DNA of 64,000 nt from positions 6,582 to 70,581 of the forward strand of contig SFEV01000007.1 of NCBI GenBank assembly GCA_004557975.1, given 5' to 3'. The notes beneath the pieces are model-generated. The model made no database searches. It was not told the DNA's origin and worked only from the letters and a program-made list of their open reading frames with translations. The position numbers were made by a program, and so were the translations under genes. Of this stretch, positions 49,963 through 59,752 are shown in pieces; position 1 is the first letter of the stretch; every line of letters begins with the position of its first letter. The DNA comes from Lachnospiraceae bacterium. GTDB taxonomy: Bacteria; Bacillota; Clostridia; Lachnospirales; Lachnospiraceae.

Positions 49963-51382
49963 GGCAAAAGCAGTCAAGTATTTTAAGAGTCTTCAGGCAA
50001 GGATATTTGTCATTTTTATTCTTGTCGGTCTGATTCCGATTTTTCTGATGAAATATTTTATTCTGGAAAACTATGAGGCCCAGGCAGTCTCACAGAAGAG
50101 TACGATGGTTCAGGAGCAGTGCCGTCAGCTCACGGATCAGATCAGTGAGACAGGGTATATCAGAGGAAATGAGTCGAAGCAGGTTGACCGCCAGCTGGAG
50201 CAGCTGTCCAAGCTCTACAACGGCCGTGTGATTATTGTCGACAGCAATTTCCTGATTATCCGGGATACATACGATATTGATGAGGGAAATGTCATCATAT
50301 CGGAGGAAGTACTGCAGTGCTTTATGGGAAAGGATTCCGCCAACTACAACCGGGAGAATGAATTTCTTGAGATTACGGTTCCTCTGAGAAATAAGGATAC
50401 GAAAGAGATGGAAGGAATCATGGTGGTCAGTGTGACGACCACCGATGTGGAGGCCGGAAAGGACGCACTGGGAAATACAGTACTGACTCTTCAGATTGTT
50501 CTTACGATTCTGATTCTGGCAGTTGCCTTTTATGTTTCACGCATGCTGACCAGGCCTTTCGGGAAGATCACCAGGTCTCTGGAGGAGGTACGCGGCAGTG
50601 TGACGGAGCAGGAGATTTCGATTCCTGACTATACAGAGACTCAGCTTCTTGCAGAGGCATACAACAGGATGCTCAGGCGAATGAAGCTTCAGGAGGATTC
50701 GAGACAGGAATTTGTCTCAAACGTCTCACATGAGCTGAAGACACCGATCACCTCCATGAAAGTGCTCGCCGATTCGCTGCTGGCTCAGGAGGATGTACCT
50801 GTAGAGCTGTATAAAGAATTTATGGCAGATATTGCGGAGGAGATTGACCGTGAAAATAAAATCATCTCCGATCTGCTTTCCCTTGTCAAGATGGACAAAC
50901 GTTCTTCTGATATTCATATCGCAGAGACGAATATCAATCAGCTGATTGAGCTGGTGCTTAAGCGTCTGCGCCCCATTGCTGCAAAGCGCGGGATTGAACT
51001 GGTGCTGGAGAGTTTCAAGCCGATTCTCGCGGAAGTGGATGAGACGAAGCTGACGCTTGCAGTCTCCAACCTGATTGAAAACGGAATCAAATACAACAGA
51101 GAGGACGGGTGGGTGCACGTTTCTCTGAATATTGACAGTAAATATTTTTATGTTAAGGTGGAGGATTCCGGAATGGGTATTCCGGAGGAGGCGCAGGAGC
51201 ATATTTTTGAGCGCTTTTACCGCGTGGACAAGTCACATTCCCGTGAGATCGGAGGAACGGGACTGGGACTTGCGATTACGAGAAGTGCTGTTCTGATGCA
51301 CCATGGCGCTATCAAAGTATACAGCAAGGAAGGAGAGGGAACGACCTTTACGGTGCGCATCCCTCTGAAATATGTGCCCTAG
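49919..51382 (+). CDS. Sensor histidine kinase, partner of the response regulator
   Basis: A 487-residue membrane kinase. TM1 is about residues 29-47, an extracellular sensing domain of ~140 residues follows, TM2 is 187-205, then HAMP, a HisKA domain with FVSNVSHELKTPITSM (His271) and an ATPase domain with NLIENGIKYN, VEDSGMGIP and GGTGLGLAI. The start is uncertain: the ATG used lacks a ribosome site and overlaps the regulator by 44 bases, while GGGGAG precedes non-standard codons about 27 bases later. The ligand is unknown. Confidence 0.94.
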   Translation: MYIRSGEWVIISSIKAKAVKYFKSLQARIFVIFILVGLIPIFLMKYFILENYEAQAVSQKSTMVQEQCRQLTDQISETGYIRGNESKQVDRQLEQLSKLYNGRVIIVDSNFLIIRDTYDIDEGNVIISEEVLQCFMGKDSANYNRENEFLEITVPLRNKDTKEMEGIMVVSVTTTDVEAGKDALGNTVLTLQIVLTILILAVAFYVSRMLTRPFGKITRSLEEVRGSVTEQEISIPDYTETQLLAEAYNRMLRRMKLQEDSRQEFVSNVSHELKTPITSMKVLADSLLAQEDVPVELYKEFMADIAEEIDRENKIISDLLSLVKMDKRSSDIHIAETNINQLIELVLKRLRPIAAKRGIELVLESFKPILAEVDETKLTLAVSNLIENGIKYNREDGWVHVSLNIDSKYFYVKVEDSGMGIPEEAQEHIFERFYRVDKSHSREIGGTGLGLAITRSAVLMHHGAIKVYSKEGEGTTFTVRIPLKYVP

Positions 51383-51426
51383 TCACGAGGTACAAGGGCA
51401 GAACATATCATGCCGGGAGGAAATCT

Positions 51427-52518
51427 GTGAGAAAAAAATGGAATCTTTTCTGGCTGGTCGCAGTGGTCATGCTGATGCTTGGCGGATGCGGCAGCCGGAG
51501 GGAAGAAAAGGGATATACTGTATATTATACGGACACTACAGGGTCAAAGCTGATGGATGTACCGTATAATCCGGCCGCCGAAACCTTTGATGAGATGATG
51601 AAAGAGCTGCTGGGACAGCTGGCGAATGCGCCCAGCGGGTACATTAGCGTGTTTCCTTCGGATGTCACGGTTAAGGGCTATGAGCGCGGTATTGACGCGC
51701 TGAGAATTGATTTTTCCAAAGAGTACTATGAGCTGGACAATATCGGTGAGATTCTGCTTCGTGCCGCCGTCATCAAAACGATTTCTCAGATCCCCGGTGT
51801 CACCAAAATAATGATTACCGTGGAGGGGCAGCAGCTTGTGGATACGGACGGAAAGCCTGTTCCGGCGATGGATGCGGCCAGCTTTATTGATACGAAGGAG
51901 GGCGGAATTAATTCCTACCAGTACGCGACGCTTACGTGCTATTTTTCTGATACGGCGGGGGAAAAGCTGGTGGCGGAGACGCGTGAGGTCCACTATTCCA
52001 GCAATATGATGCTGGAACGCGTCGTCATGGAACAGCTGATCCGGGGACCGGAGAATGCGGGAGCAAGTGCTGTCGTTTCAGGATCGGCCAAAATTCTCAG
52101 TGTCAGTGTGAATAATGGAATCTGTACGATCAATCTTGATTCCGAATTCAACAAGGCTCCGTCAGAGAGCACGGTCAGGCCGGAGGTGGCGCTGTATGCC
52201 GTTGCAAATTCCATCTGTGGAGCGTGTGAGACTATCAGCGGCGTAAAATTTGAGATAAATGGAAAAGATGACGTTAAATACCGCGACCAGGTTGAGATTG
52301 ATCACGTATTTATGCCGGACATGCAGTTTGCAAAGAATGAGGATTCCGGGACAGAAGATTCCGTGGAATCTTCGACGGAAGATATACAGACAGAATCCGT
52401 AATGCAGACTGAGCAGGCATCCGAATCTGATACAGAGCTTCTTTCCGAGGATGAGACATCGGATATGGCAGCAGGCAATCCGGTGGTAGGCATTGATCCG
52501 CTGCTGACAAAGGAGTGA
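51427..52518 (+). CDS. GerMN-domain lipoprotein
   Basis: A 363-residue lipoprotein (MLMLGGC, Cys21) with two GerMN domains, about residues 40-150 and 185-290; each shows the pattern of a strand-rich domain with LRIDFSKEYYELDN or CTINLDSEFNKAP. GerM of Bacillus is a sporulation protein; LpqB-like GerMN lipoproteins elsewhere accompany MtrAB-type two-component systems. The acidic Ser/Glu-rich tail (310-350) is probably disordered. GTG start behind GGAGG. It lies 44 bases after the kinase and 4 bases before comEC, so it may modulate the kinase, as LpqB does for MtrB (inference). Confidence 0.88.
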   Translation: MRKKWNLFWLVAVVMLMLGGCGSRREEKGYTVYYTDTTGSKLMDVPYNPAAETFDEMMKELLGQLANAPSGYISVFPSDVTVKGYERGIDALRIDFSKEYYELDNIGEILLRAAVIKTISQIPGVTKIMITVEGQQLVDTDGKPVPAMDAASFIDTKEGGINSYQYATLTCYFSDTAGEKLVAETREVHYSSNMMLERVVMEQLIRGPENAGASAVVSGSAKILSVSVNNGICTINLDSEFNKAPSESTVRPEVALYAVANSICGACETISGVKFEINGKDDVKYRDQVEIDHVFMPDMQFAKNEDSGTEDSVESSTEDIQTESVMQTEQASESDTELLSEDETSDMAAGNPVVGIDPLLTKE

Positions 52519-52522
52519 TGCG

Positions 52523-54856
52523 GTGAAAAGACCGCTGTTATGGTTTGGCGCGGTCTGCTTCCTCGTTCTGGCACTGTTGGGAAATACCGGAGATTCACAG
52601 GAGAGTCCTCCGGTATTTTTTGAAACATGGCTGTCAGAACAAGGTGCAGCGCCGGGCGCATCTGTTGAATTTGAAGGCCGTGTCTCTTCGTGTGACGCGG
52701 TATCTGAGGGCTTACGCCTGTCTGTTTCTGAAGTGACGGTCCGTATACCGGATTCGTCAGAAATTTCTTTTTTACCCGAACAAAAACTGATTTTTACCAC
52801 AGACCAGATCAATCCTGCACCAGGTGACCGTCTGCGTTTTTCCGGCTGTTTTGAATCCTTTGAGTCTGCCCGAAATCCCGGAAATTTTGATGCAAAGCAG
52901 TATTATGGCAGTCATAATACGGTGGGACGAATAAAAGATGTGAAGCTTCTTGGGTGGAACCGAGGAAGCTTTTCTGTGCGTGGGATGATGCACAGACTGC
53001 GGGGAGCACTGCGTATTTCCTGCGGCAGGATTCTGGGAGATAAGAAGGGGCGGATTCTGTCGGCCATCTGTCTGGGAGAGAAGAGCAATCTGGAGCAGGA
53101 ATGGAAAAACACGTATCAGGAGGGCGGAATTTCCCATATTCTGGCAGTTTCCGGACTGCATGTTTCCATGACAGGGATGGGGATTTTTTACATGCTCAGA
53201 CGGCTGCGGCTGTCATATGAACTCTCCGCTTTTTTCTCAGGAATGGCAGCATCGCTATACGTGATCATGGCAGGAGGCGGGATATCGGCTACGCGTGCTC
53301 TGGTGATGTTTTTCCTGTGGCTGGGGGCACAGGTCTGCGGCAGAAAGTACGATATGATAACCTCGGTTTCAGTGGCAGCGGTGCTTCTTCTGCTGAAAAA
53401 TCCGCGTGCTGTAAAAGACGCGTCATTTCTGCTGTCCTTCGGTGCAGTGCTTACCCTCGCGGTGCTCGTCCCGTGTGTGAGGGAGACATGCGGGATCAGA
53501 AACCGTTTCATCACTGCAGTAACTGGTTCTGCATGCATCTTTATGGGAATGCTGCCTGTCAGTCTGTATTTCTTCTATCAGGTATCTCCGTGGAGTATTC
53601 CCGTCAACATGGCGGTTGCTGCGCTTATGACTCCTCTGATGGGAACAGGTATGGCGGCTGCCGCTGCAGGAACGTGTTCCCTGGCTGTGGGGACATTCCT
53701 GGCAGCTCCGTCGTCATATCTGCTCAGTCTGTTTGAACTGCTCTGTAAGCTGGAGCAGCATCTGCCATCTGGCGTGTGGGTTGCCGGACGCCCGAGTGCG
53801 GAAAATATAGCGGTGTATTATCTTCTCCTGGCAGCAGCGGGACTTTGGACATGGAAACATGGGAAGGAGCCTGCTGTGGCAGGGAAAAAAACTGCTGTGC
53901 CGGGAAAACGTGTTTCTGTCTGTCTGGTATGGCTGATGACTTTTTGTATCTGTATTTCTCTCATGTGCCACAGATCTGAGCGGCAGCTTCGGATTGTCTG
54001 TCTCGACGTGGGACAGGGCGACGGCGCTCTGCTGATGTTTCCCGACGGGACAAGCTGTCTAATAGACGGAGGAAGCAGTTCTGTGAGCAAAGTGTGGGAG
54101 TACCGAATCTCACAGACCTTAAAATATTATGGGGTGTCGAAGCTTGACTGCCTCTTTCTTTCTCATGCGGACAGTGACCACACAAATGGAGTAAAAACGT
54201 TTCTGCAGGAATATGAGGCGGGACCGGATGGGAGGAATGTGCACGGAATTACGTTAGGCAGTCTTGTACTTCCGCCGGTTCTGGAGGAGGACTTCAGTGA
54301 GCTTAAGGCAATGGCCGCAGAACATGGTATCACTGTGCTGACCATGGAAGCGGGGGATAACATCGGCAGATGGTGCTGCGACAAAGACCGGGACAGTGAG
54401 AAATTCCTTTGCAGTACTTGTTTGGGACGGGCCTCCTGGAAACTGGAGTGTCTTGCACCCCGGTCTGAGGCGCTCTCCGGTGAACGGAATGAGGATTCCA
54501 TGGTTCTGATGGTCCGGTATGGGAACTTCCGGATGCTGTTTACCGGGGATCTGGAGAGAGAAGCGGAAAAAAGGCTGGCAGATCAGCAGGAGGAGCTGCG
54601 TGCAGACGTACTGAAGGTGGGGCACCATGGATCAAAGAACGGAACCTCGGAGATGTTCCTTTCCGCTGTGATGCCTGAGGTGGCCGTAATTTCCAGTGGA
54701 GAAAACAACCGTTACGGACATCCCGCGCCGGAGACAATTGAAAGACTTCTGGAAGCGGGGGCTGAAATACTGGAAACGTCGCAGGGAGGCGCTGTGACCG
54801 TGATGTCGGATGGCAGAACATTTCAGGCAGAATCTTTTGCTGATCAGGATTTATAA
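52523..54856 (+). CDS. comEC: ComEC/Rec2 DNA-uptake channel
   Basis: Membrane channel that brings single-stranded DNA into the cell in transformation. The 777-residue chain has the N-terminal DUF4131/OB-like region, the Competence domain with about eight membrane segments (ISHILAVSGLHVSMTGMG is the family signature), and a C-terminal metallo-beta-lactamase domain with FLSHADSDHTNG and KVGHHGSKNGTSE, intact for metal binding. It starts at GTG 4 bases after the GerMN gene, with GGAG in that gene's end. All ComEC parts are present, suggesting a functional protein. Confidence 0.95.
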   Translation: MKRPLLWFGAVCFLVLALLGNTGDSQESPPVFFETWLSEQGAAPGASVEFEGRVSSCDAVSEGLRLSVSEVTVRIPDSSEISFLPEQKLIFTTDQINPAPGDRLRFSGCFESFESARNPGNFDAKQYYGSHNTVGRIKDVKLLGWNRGSFSVRGMMHRLRGALRISCGRILGDKKGRILSAICLGEKSNLEQEWKNTYQEGGISHILAVSGLHVSMTGMGIFYMLRRLRLSYELSAFFSGMAASLYVIMAGGGISATRALVMFFLWLGAQVCGRKYDMITSVSVAAVLLLLKNPRAVKDASFLLSFGAVLTLAVLVPCVRETCGIRNRFITAVTGSACIFMGMLPVSLYFFYQVSPWSIPVNMAVAALMTPLMGTGMAAAAAGTCSLAVGTFLAAPSSYLLSLFELLCKLEQHLPSGVWVAGRPSAENIAVYYLLLAAAGLWTWKHGKEPAVAGKKTAVPGKRVSVCLVWLMTFCICISLMCHRSERQLRIVCLDVGQGDGALLMFPDGTSCLIDGGSSSVSKVWEYRISQTLKYYGVSKLDCLFLSHADSDHTNGVKTFLQEYEAGPDGRNVHGITLGSLVLPPVLEEDFSELKAMAAEHGITVLTMEAGDNIGRWCCDKDRDSEKFLCSTCLGRASWKLECLAPRSEALSGERNEDSMVLMVRYGNFRMLFTGDLEREAEKRLADQQEELRADVLKVGHHGSKNGTSEMFLSAVMPEVAVISSGENNRYGHPAPETIERLLEAGAEILETSQGGAVTVMSDGRTFQAESFADQDL

Positions 54857-54939
54857 CTCTTTTAAAAATTTTATGAAAAATTATGGAAAATAATTGCGGA
54901 TATAGAATATAATAGTAGCAGAGGGAAGAAGGTGGACAA

Positions 54940-55947
54940 ATGACAATACGGGAAAAGACAGAGGAACAGGAACTCCGTATTTTCAGCAAATATGCAGCCT
55001 TCAGCAGGTATTCCAGAGGCAGGGACAGGGAGGAGGAGCAATGTGATATCCGCACTGTCTATCAGCGCGACCGGGATCGTATCCTGCATTGTAAATCATT
55101 TCGGAGGCTGAAACAGAAAACACAGGTGTTCCTGATTCCGGAGGGCGATCATTACAGGACGAGACTGACACATACACTGGAGGTGTCACAGCTTGCCAGG
55201 ACCATCGCAAAGGCGCTCCGCCTGAATGAAGACCTGGTGGATGCCATTGCGCTGGGACATGACCTGGGGCATACACCCTTCGGCCATGCGGGCGAGCGTG
55301 CACTGAATTCTGCGTGTCCCTTTGGTTTTGCACATTATGAACAGAGTGTCAGAGTGGTAGAGCTTCTTGAAAAAAAGGGAAAGGGGCTGAATCTGACGTG
55401 GGAGGTGCGGGACGGTATCCGGAATCACAGGATAGCAGGGAAGCCGCAGACGCTGGAAGGGCAGATTGTCCGCTATTGTGACAAGATCGCGTATCTGAAC
55501 CACGACATCGATGATGCGGAGCGTGCCGGAATTCTCCGGGAGGAGGACATACCGCAGGAGAGCCGCAGGATCATCGGGGACACGACGACAAAACGGCTGA
55601 ACACGCTGATTCACGATGTTGTGATGAACAGCGAGGGGCAGGATATGATACGCATGTCGGAGAAGACAGAGGATGCCATGAGAGATCTCCGCGCATTTAT
55701 GTTCCGCAGAGTTTATCAGAATCCTGTGGCAAAGCGCGAGGAGGATAAGGCTGTGGCGATGATCTGCAGTCTCTACCGGTTCTATAACAGTCAGCCGGAG
55801 CTTCTGCCTCAGGAGTATCAGGAGCTGATGCTGGAAAAGGGAGAGGCCAGGGAGAGAGTCGTCTGTGACTATATTGCAGGTATGACAGACTCTTACTCGA
55901 TGAAGAAATACAGGGAGCTGTTTATGCCAAAATCATGGCAGATGTAG
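54940..55947 (+). CDS. dgt: dGTP triphosphohydrolase family protein
   Basis: HD-domain deoxynucleotide triphosphohydrolase that cuts dGTP (or dNTPs) to nucleoside and triphosphate. The 335-residue chain shows CKSFRRLKQKTQVFL, the metal motif RTRLTHTLEVSQLAR, GHDLGHTPFGHAGE with the second His-Asp pair, and YCDKIAYLNHDIDD. It matches the shorter Firmicute type-2 group. TATAAT at 54908-54913 may be its -10 box. dnaG starts 20 bases later, an arrangement common in clostridia. Confidence 0.94.
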   Translation: MTIREKTEEQELRIFSKYAAFSRYSRGRDREEEQCDIRTVYQRDRDRILHCKSFRRLKQKTQVFLIPEGDHYRTRLTHTLEVSQLARTIAKALRLNEDLVDAIALGHDLGHTPFGHAGERALNSACPFGFAHYEQSVRVVELLEKKGKGLNLTWEVRDGIRNHRIAGKPQTLEGQIVRYCDKIAYLNHDIDDAERAGILREEDIPQESRRIIGDTTTKRLNTLIHDVVMNSEGQDMIRMSEKTEDAMRDLRAFMFRRVYQNPVAKREEDKAVAMICSLYRFYNSQPELLPQEYQELMLEKGEARERVVCDYIAGMTDSYSMKKYRELFMPKSWQM

Positions 55948-55967
55948 GGACAGCTTTGGAGGACAGA

Positions 55968-57728
55968 ATGTTTTACTCAGATGATATTATTGAAGAGGTG
56001 CGGTCAAGAAATGACATTGTGGACGTTATTTCAGGGTATGTGAAGCTGCAGCGAAAAGGCAGCTCCTACTTCGGGCTGTGTCCGTTTCACAATGAAAAAT
56101 CACCGTCATTTTCCGTGAGCCCATCGAAGCAGATGTACTACTGCTTTGGATGCGGTGCAGGGGGAAATGTATTTACCTTCATCATGGAATATGAAAATTA
56201 TACGTTTCCGGAGACACTGAAGCTGTTGGCGGACCGTGCCGGAGTTTCACTGCCTGAGCAGGAGTATTCTGAGGAGGCGAAGCGGCAGCGGGACCGGAAA
56301 AGTGCCGTCCTGGAGGTCAACAAGATGGCTGCAAAGTATTTTTACTATCAGCTCCGCTCACCTCAGGGCGCAAAAGCCATGGAGTATCTGAAAAACAGGC
56401 AGCTTGGCGATGAAACCATCAAACGGTTCGGTCTGGGATATGCAGGCCCCTACAGTGATGCGCTTTACCGGTATCTGAAGAAGCAGGGGGTTTCCGATCA
56501 GCTGCTAAAGGAGTCAGGGCTGATGCAGGTCAATGAGCGTCAGGGTATGTATGACAAATTCTGGAACCGCGTCATGTTTCCGATCATGGATGTGAACAAC
56601 AAGGTGATCGGGTTTGGCGGCCGTGTCATGGGAGACGGTAAACCAAAATATCTGAATTCGCCGGAGACAATTATCTTTGACAAGAGCCGTAATCTTTACG
56701 GACTGAATTTTGCACGCACCGCAAAAAAAAGGTACATGCTGGTGTGTGAAGGCTACATGGATGTGATTTCCATGCACCAGGCGGGATTTACGAACGCTGT
56801 GGCTTCACTGGGAACCGCGCTGACCAGCCAGCATGCGTCCCTTCTGAAACGGTATACGGATGAAGTGATTCTGACGTATGACAGCGATGAAGCTGGAATC
56901 CGCGCGGCACTGCGGGCCATTCCGCTTCTCAAGGAAGCCGGGGTATCCACGAGGGTTCTCCACATGGAGCCGTACAAGGATCCCGATGAGTTCATCAAGG
57001 CACTTGGCACGGAGGCGTTTCAGGACAGGATCGATCACGCCGAGAACAGTTTTATGTTCGAGGTTTCCGTGATGCAGAAATCCTACGATATGAAAGATCC
57101 GGATGCCAAAACACGTTTTTTCCAGGCGGTGGCATCAAAAATTGCAGGTTTTGAGCTGGAGATCGAGAGGGAAAACTATATTGAAGCTGTGACAGGAAGG
57201 TATCAGATTTCCTTTGAGGGACTGCGCAGAATGGTCATGAATGTTCTGATGCAGGGCGTTCCGGTGCGGAAGGCTCCTGTGCGGCAGGAGGCACGGCAGG
57301 AGAAAGAGGACGGAATCAGGAAATCACAGCGGCTGATTCTGACGTGGCTGTGCGAGTACCCGAAGCTTTTTGAAACGGTTTCTGCGTATATCAGGCCGGA
57401 GGATTTCTCGGACAAGCTGTACCGATCAGTGGCTTCCATGCTGTATGAGCAGCTGGAGCACGGCCAGCTGAATCCGGCCAGGATAACAAATCATTTTCAG
57501 GATCCGGAGCAGCAGCGCACGGTGGCGAAGCTGTTTAACACGGAGGTGCCGGTTGAGACACCGGAGGAACAGAAGAAAGCAATCAAAGAGACGATACACA
57601 AGGTAATGGAGCACGGGATCAAGCAGCGGACCGCCGCACTTGATCCGACCGATATGGAAGGACTTCAAAAGCTGATTGAATCAAAAAGAAGACTTCAGGA
57701 GCTGGAACGGCTGCATATTTCTCTGTAA
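55968..57728 (+). CDS. dnaG: DNA primase
   Basis: Makes RNA primers for replication. The 586-residue chain begins MFYSDDIIEEVRSRNDIVDV, has the CHC2 zinc finger (CPFHNEKSP and YYCFGC), the TOPRIM core with LVCEGYMDVIS and LTYDSDEAG, and a C-terminal helicase-binding domain. GGAGG lies 6 bases before this ATG; upstream in-frame codons would overlap dgt. Part of the macromolecular synthesis operon with rpoD. Confidence 0.96.
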   Translation: MFYSDDIIEEVRSRNDIVDVISGYVKLQRKGSSYFGLCPFHNEKSPSFSVSPSKQMYYCFGCGAGGNVFTFIMEYENYTFPETLKLLADRAGVSLPEQEYSEEAKRQRDRKSAVLEVNKMAAKYFYYQLRSPQGAKAMEYLKNRQLGDETIKRFGLGYAGPYSDALYRYLKKQGVSDQLLKESGLMQVNERQGMYDKFWNRVMFPIMDVNNKVIGFGGRVMGDGKPKYLNSPETIIFDKSRNLYGLNFARTAKKRYMLVCEGYMDVISMHQAGFTNAVASLGTALTSQHASLLKRYTDEVILTYDSDEAGIRAALRAIPLLKEAGVSTRVLHMEPYKDPDEFIKALGTEAFQDRIDHAENSFMFEVSVMQKSYDMKDPDAKTRFFQAVASKIAGFELEIERENYIEAVTGRYQISFEGLRRMVMNVLMQGVPVRKAPVRQEARQEKEDGIRKSQRLILTWLCEYPKLFETVSAYIRPEDFSDKLYRSVASMLYEQLEHGQLNPARITNHFQDPEQQRTVAKLFNTEVPVETPEEQKKAIKETIHKVMEHGIKQRTAALDPTDMEGLQKLIESKRRLQELERLHISL

Positions 57729-57758
57729 TGAGGACAGAATAGATAGCAGGCCACAGAA

Positions 57759-57800
57759 TATCGGGTGGGAGTCTTGTCATGTATCTCCCTCATCCCGATA
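57759..57800 (+). repeat. Hairpin between dnaG and rpoD
   Basis: TATCGGG with GGAG pairs with CTCC and CCCGATA across a small internal loop and a 13-base apical loop. No T run follows. It lies 22 bases upstream of the rpoD start and could adjust the relative output of dnaG and rpoD, as RNA processing does in the E. coli rpsU-dnaG-rpoD operon. Confidence 0.55.
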
Positions 57801-57821
57801 ATGGGAAAGGCAGGGAGACGA

Positions 57822-58952
57822 ATGAGTGCAGAGACGGTTAACATGGAGGCCAGACTGGATGATTTGCTCAGACTGGCCAGAGAAAAGAAAAATGTCCTGG
57901 AATACCGGGAAATATATGAGGTACTGAAACATCTTTGCTTTGGAGAACAGCAGTATGAGATGGTGCTGGATTTTCTGGAAGCAAACGGTGTTGATGTGCT
58001 AAAACTTGCGCCGGAAGAGCTGCTTCCGGAAAAAGAGGAGTGCGGGGATATGCCTCAGGATGAGGACGTGCCGGAAGAGATTGTGATGAATGAGCTGCAG
58101 GAGACCGATGTGATGGAAGGGATTGCAGTGGATGATCCGGTCCGCATGTATCTGAAAGAGATCGGACGGATTCCGCTTCTGTCGACGGAAGAGGAGCTTT
58201 ATCTTGCAAGACGTATGAACGAAGGCGATGCTGCGGCGAAGGAACGTCTCGCCCAGGCGAACCTGAGACTGGTGGTGAGCATTGCGAAGCGGTACGCAGG
58301 CCGCGGGATGCAGCTTCTCGATCTGATACAGGAGGGAAACCTCGGTCTGATTCGGGCTGTGGACAAATTTGATTACAGAAAGGGTTACAAGTTCAGCACG
58401 TATGCGACATGGTGGATCAGACAGGCAATCACACGCTCTATTGCGGATCAGGCGCGCACCATACGAATTCCGGTTCATATGGTGGAGACGATGAACCGTG
58501 TCATCCGCACTTCCAGACAGCTGATGCAGGAATCCGGCAGGGAGCCGCGGCCGGAGGAGATCGCGGAAAAACTGGGAATGACGGCCCAGAAAGTCAGCGA
58601 AATTCTTCGGTTTTCTCTGGAGCCGATTTCTCTGGAGACTCCCGTGGGTGAGGAGGATGACAGCCATCTTGGCGACTTTATCCGTGATGAGACGATTCCC
58701 GTTCCGGCCGAGGCCGCTGCGTGTACCGTTTTGAGAGAACAGCTTTTCGACGTGCTCTCTACACTGACGCAGCGGGAACAGCGTGTGCTGAGCCTGAGAT
58801 TCGGGCTGGATGACGGGAAGGCAAGGACACTGGAGGAAGTGGGAAAGGAATTTAATGTGACACGTGAACGTATACGGCAGATAGAGGCAAAGGCGCTGCG
58901 CAAGCTGCGTCATCCCAGCAGAAGCCGAAAGCTGAGAGATTATCTTGATTAG
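57822..58952 (+). CDS. rpoD: Primary sigma factor RpoD/SigA
   Basis: Housekeeping sigma factor. The 376-residue chain has a region 1.1 (residues 8-75), region 1.2 DPVRMYLKEIGRIPLLS, region 2 with RLVVSIAKRYAGRGMQLLDL, GLIRAVDKFDYRKGYKFSTYATWWIRQAI, region 3 and region 4.2 TLEEVGKEFNVTRERIRQIE. The ATG behind GGGAG was chosen; an upstream ATG would add residues over the hairpin. trmK and nif3 follow, as in Bacillus. Confidence 0.98.
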   Translation: MSAETVNMEARLDDLLRLAREKKNVLEYREIYEVLKHLCFGEQQYEMVLDFLEANGVDVLKLAPEELLPEKEECGDMPQDEDVPEEIVMNELQETDVMEGIAVDDPVRMYLKEIGRIPLLSTEEELYLARRMNEGDAAAKERLAQANLRLVVSIAKRYAGRGMQLLDLIQEGNLGLIRAVDKFDYRKGYKFSTYATWWIRQAITRSIADQARTIRIPVHMVETMNRVIRTSRQLMQESGREPRPEEIAEKLGMTAQKVSEILRFSLEPISLETPVGEEDDSHLGDFIRDETIPVPAEAAACTVLREQLFDVLSTLTQREQRVLSLRFGLDDGKARTLEEVGKEFNVTRERIRQIEAKALRKLRHPSRSRKLRDYLD

Positions 58953-58966
58953 AGGGGAGTTATTAT

Positions 58967-59752
58967 ATGCAGATATCAAAACGTCTGAAGGCGGTCGCTG
59001 ATATGGTAACTCCCGGCTGCAGACTTGCAGACATAGGCACAGATCACGCATACATACCGATCTATCTGGCACAGGCGGAGAAAATCAGCAGTGCCGTGGC
59101 AATGGATGTCAACCGGGGACCTCTGGAGCGGGCACAGGAACATATACACAGTGCGCTTCTGGAGAGTGTGATTGAGACGAGGCTGTCAGACGGCCTTTGT
59201 GCCCTGCAGCCGGGGGAGGCGGATGACATTGTGATTGCCGGAATGGGAGGACCGCTTACCGTCCGTATTCTTCAGGAGGGAGAGTCAAAGCTTCAGAAAG
59301 GATGCCGTCTGATTCTTCAGCCTCAGTCAGATATCAGGGAAGTGAGGGCGTACCTGGAAAAGACCGGCTGCAGAATTATCCGGGAAGAGATTGTTTGTGA
59401 GGAAGGGAAATTTTATCCGATGATGAAGGCAGTCGTCGGTGCATTGGAAAAAAAAGACGCTTATGACAGGGAATGTGGAGAAAAAGGCGGAGATAGTGAC
59501 TGTCAGGATGATCATGAAGCGGGTCTCCGGTACGGCGCTCTGCTGATAGAAAGATGTCATCCGGTACTGAGAGAATATCTGCTTCGCGAGCAGATCCTGA
59601 ACCGGAGGATTCTGGCTTCTCTGGAAGGGCAGACGGGAGAGAATGCTGCGGTCCGCAGACAGGAAGTTGTGTACGGGCTGAGAATCATAGAGAATATATT
59701 GAAAAAGTATGGAGGACAGGATGAAGACTGGAAAAATACTGGAGAGACTTGA
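58967..59752 (+). CDS. trmK: tRNA (adenine(22)-N1)-methyltransferase TrmK
   Basis: Methylates A22 of tRNAs using SAM. The 261-residue chain has motif I LADIGTDHAYIPIYL, motif IV-like ADDIVIAGMGGPLTVRIL, PQSDIREVRAYL and the C-terminal helical region. It is slightly longer than usual because of an acidic insert with ECGEKGGDSDCQDDHE (about residue 169-184). It starts 14 bases after rpoD and overlaps nif3 by 32 bases. Confidence 0.94.
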   Translation: MQISKRLKAVADMVTPGCRLADIGTDHAYIPIYLAQAEKISSAVAMDVNRGPLERAQEHIHSALLESVIETRLSDGLCALQPGEADDIVIAGMGGPLTVRILQEGESKLQKGCRLILQPQSDIREVRAYLEKTGCRIIREEIVCEEGKFYPMMKAVVGALEKKDAYDRECGEKGGDSDCQDDHEAGLRYGALLIERCHPVLREYLLREQILNRRILASLEGQTGENAAVRRQEVVYGLRIIENILKKYGGQDEDWKNTGET

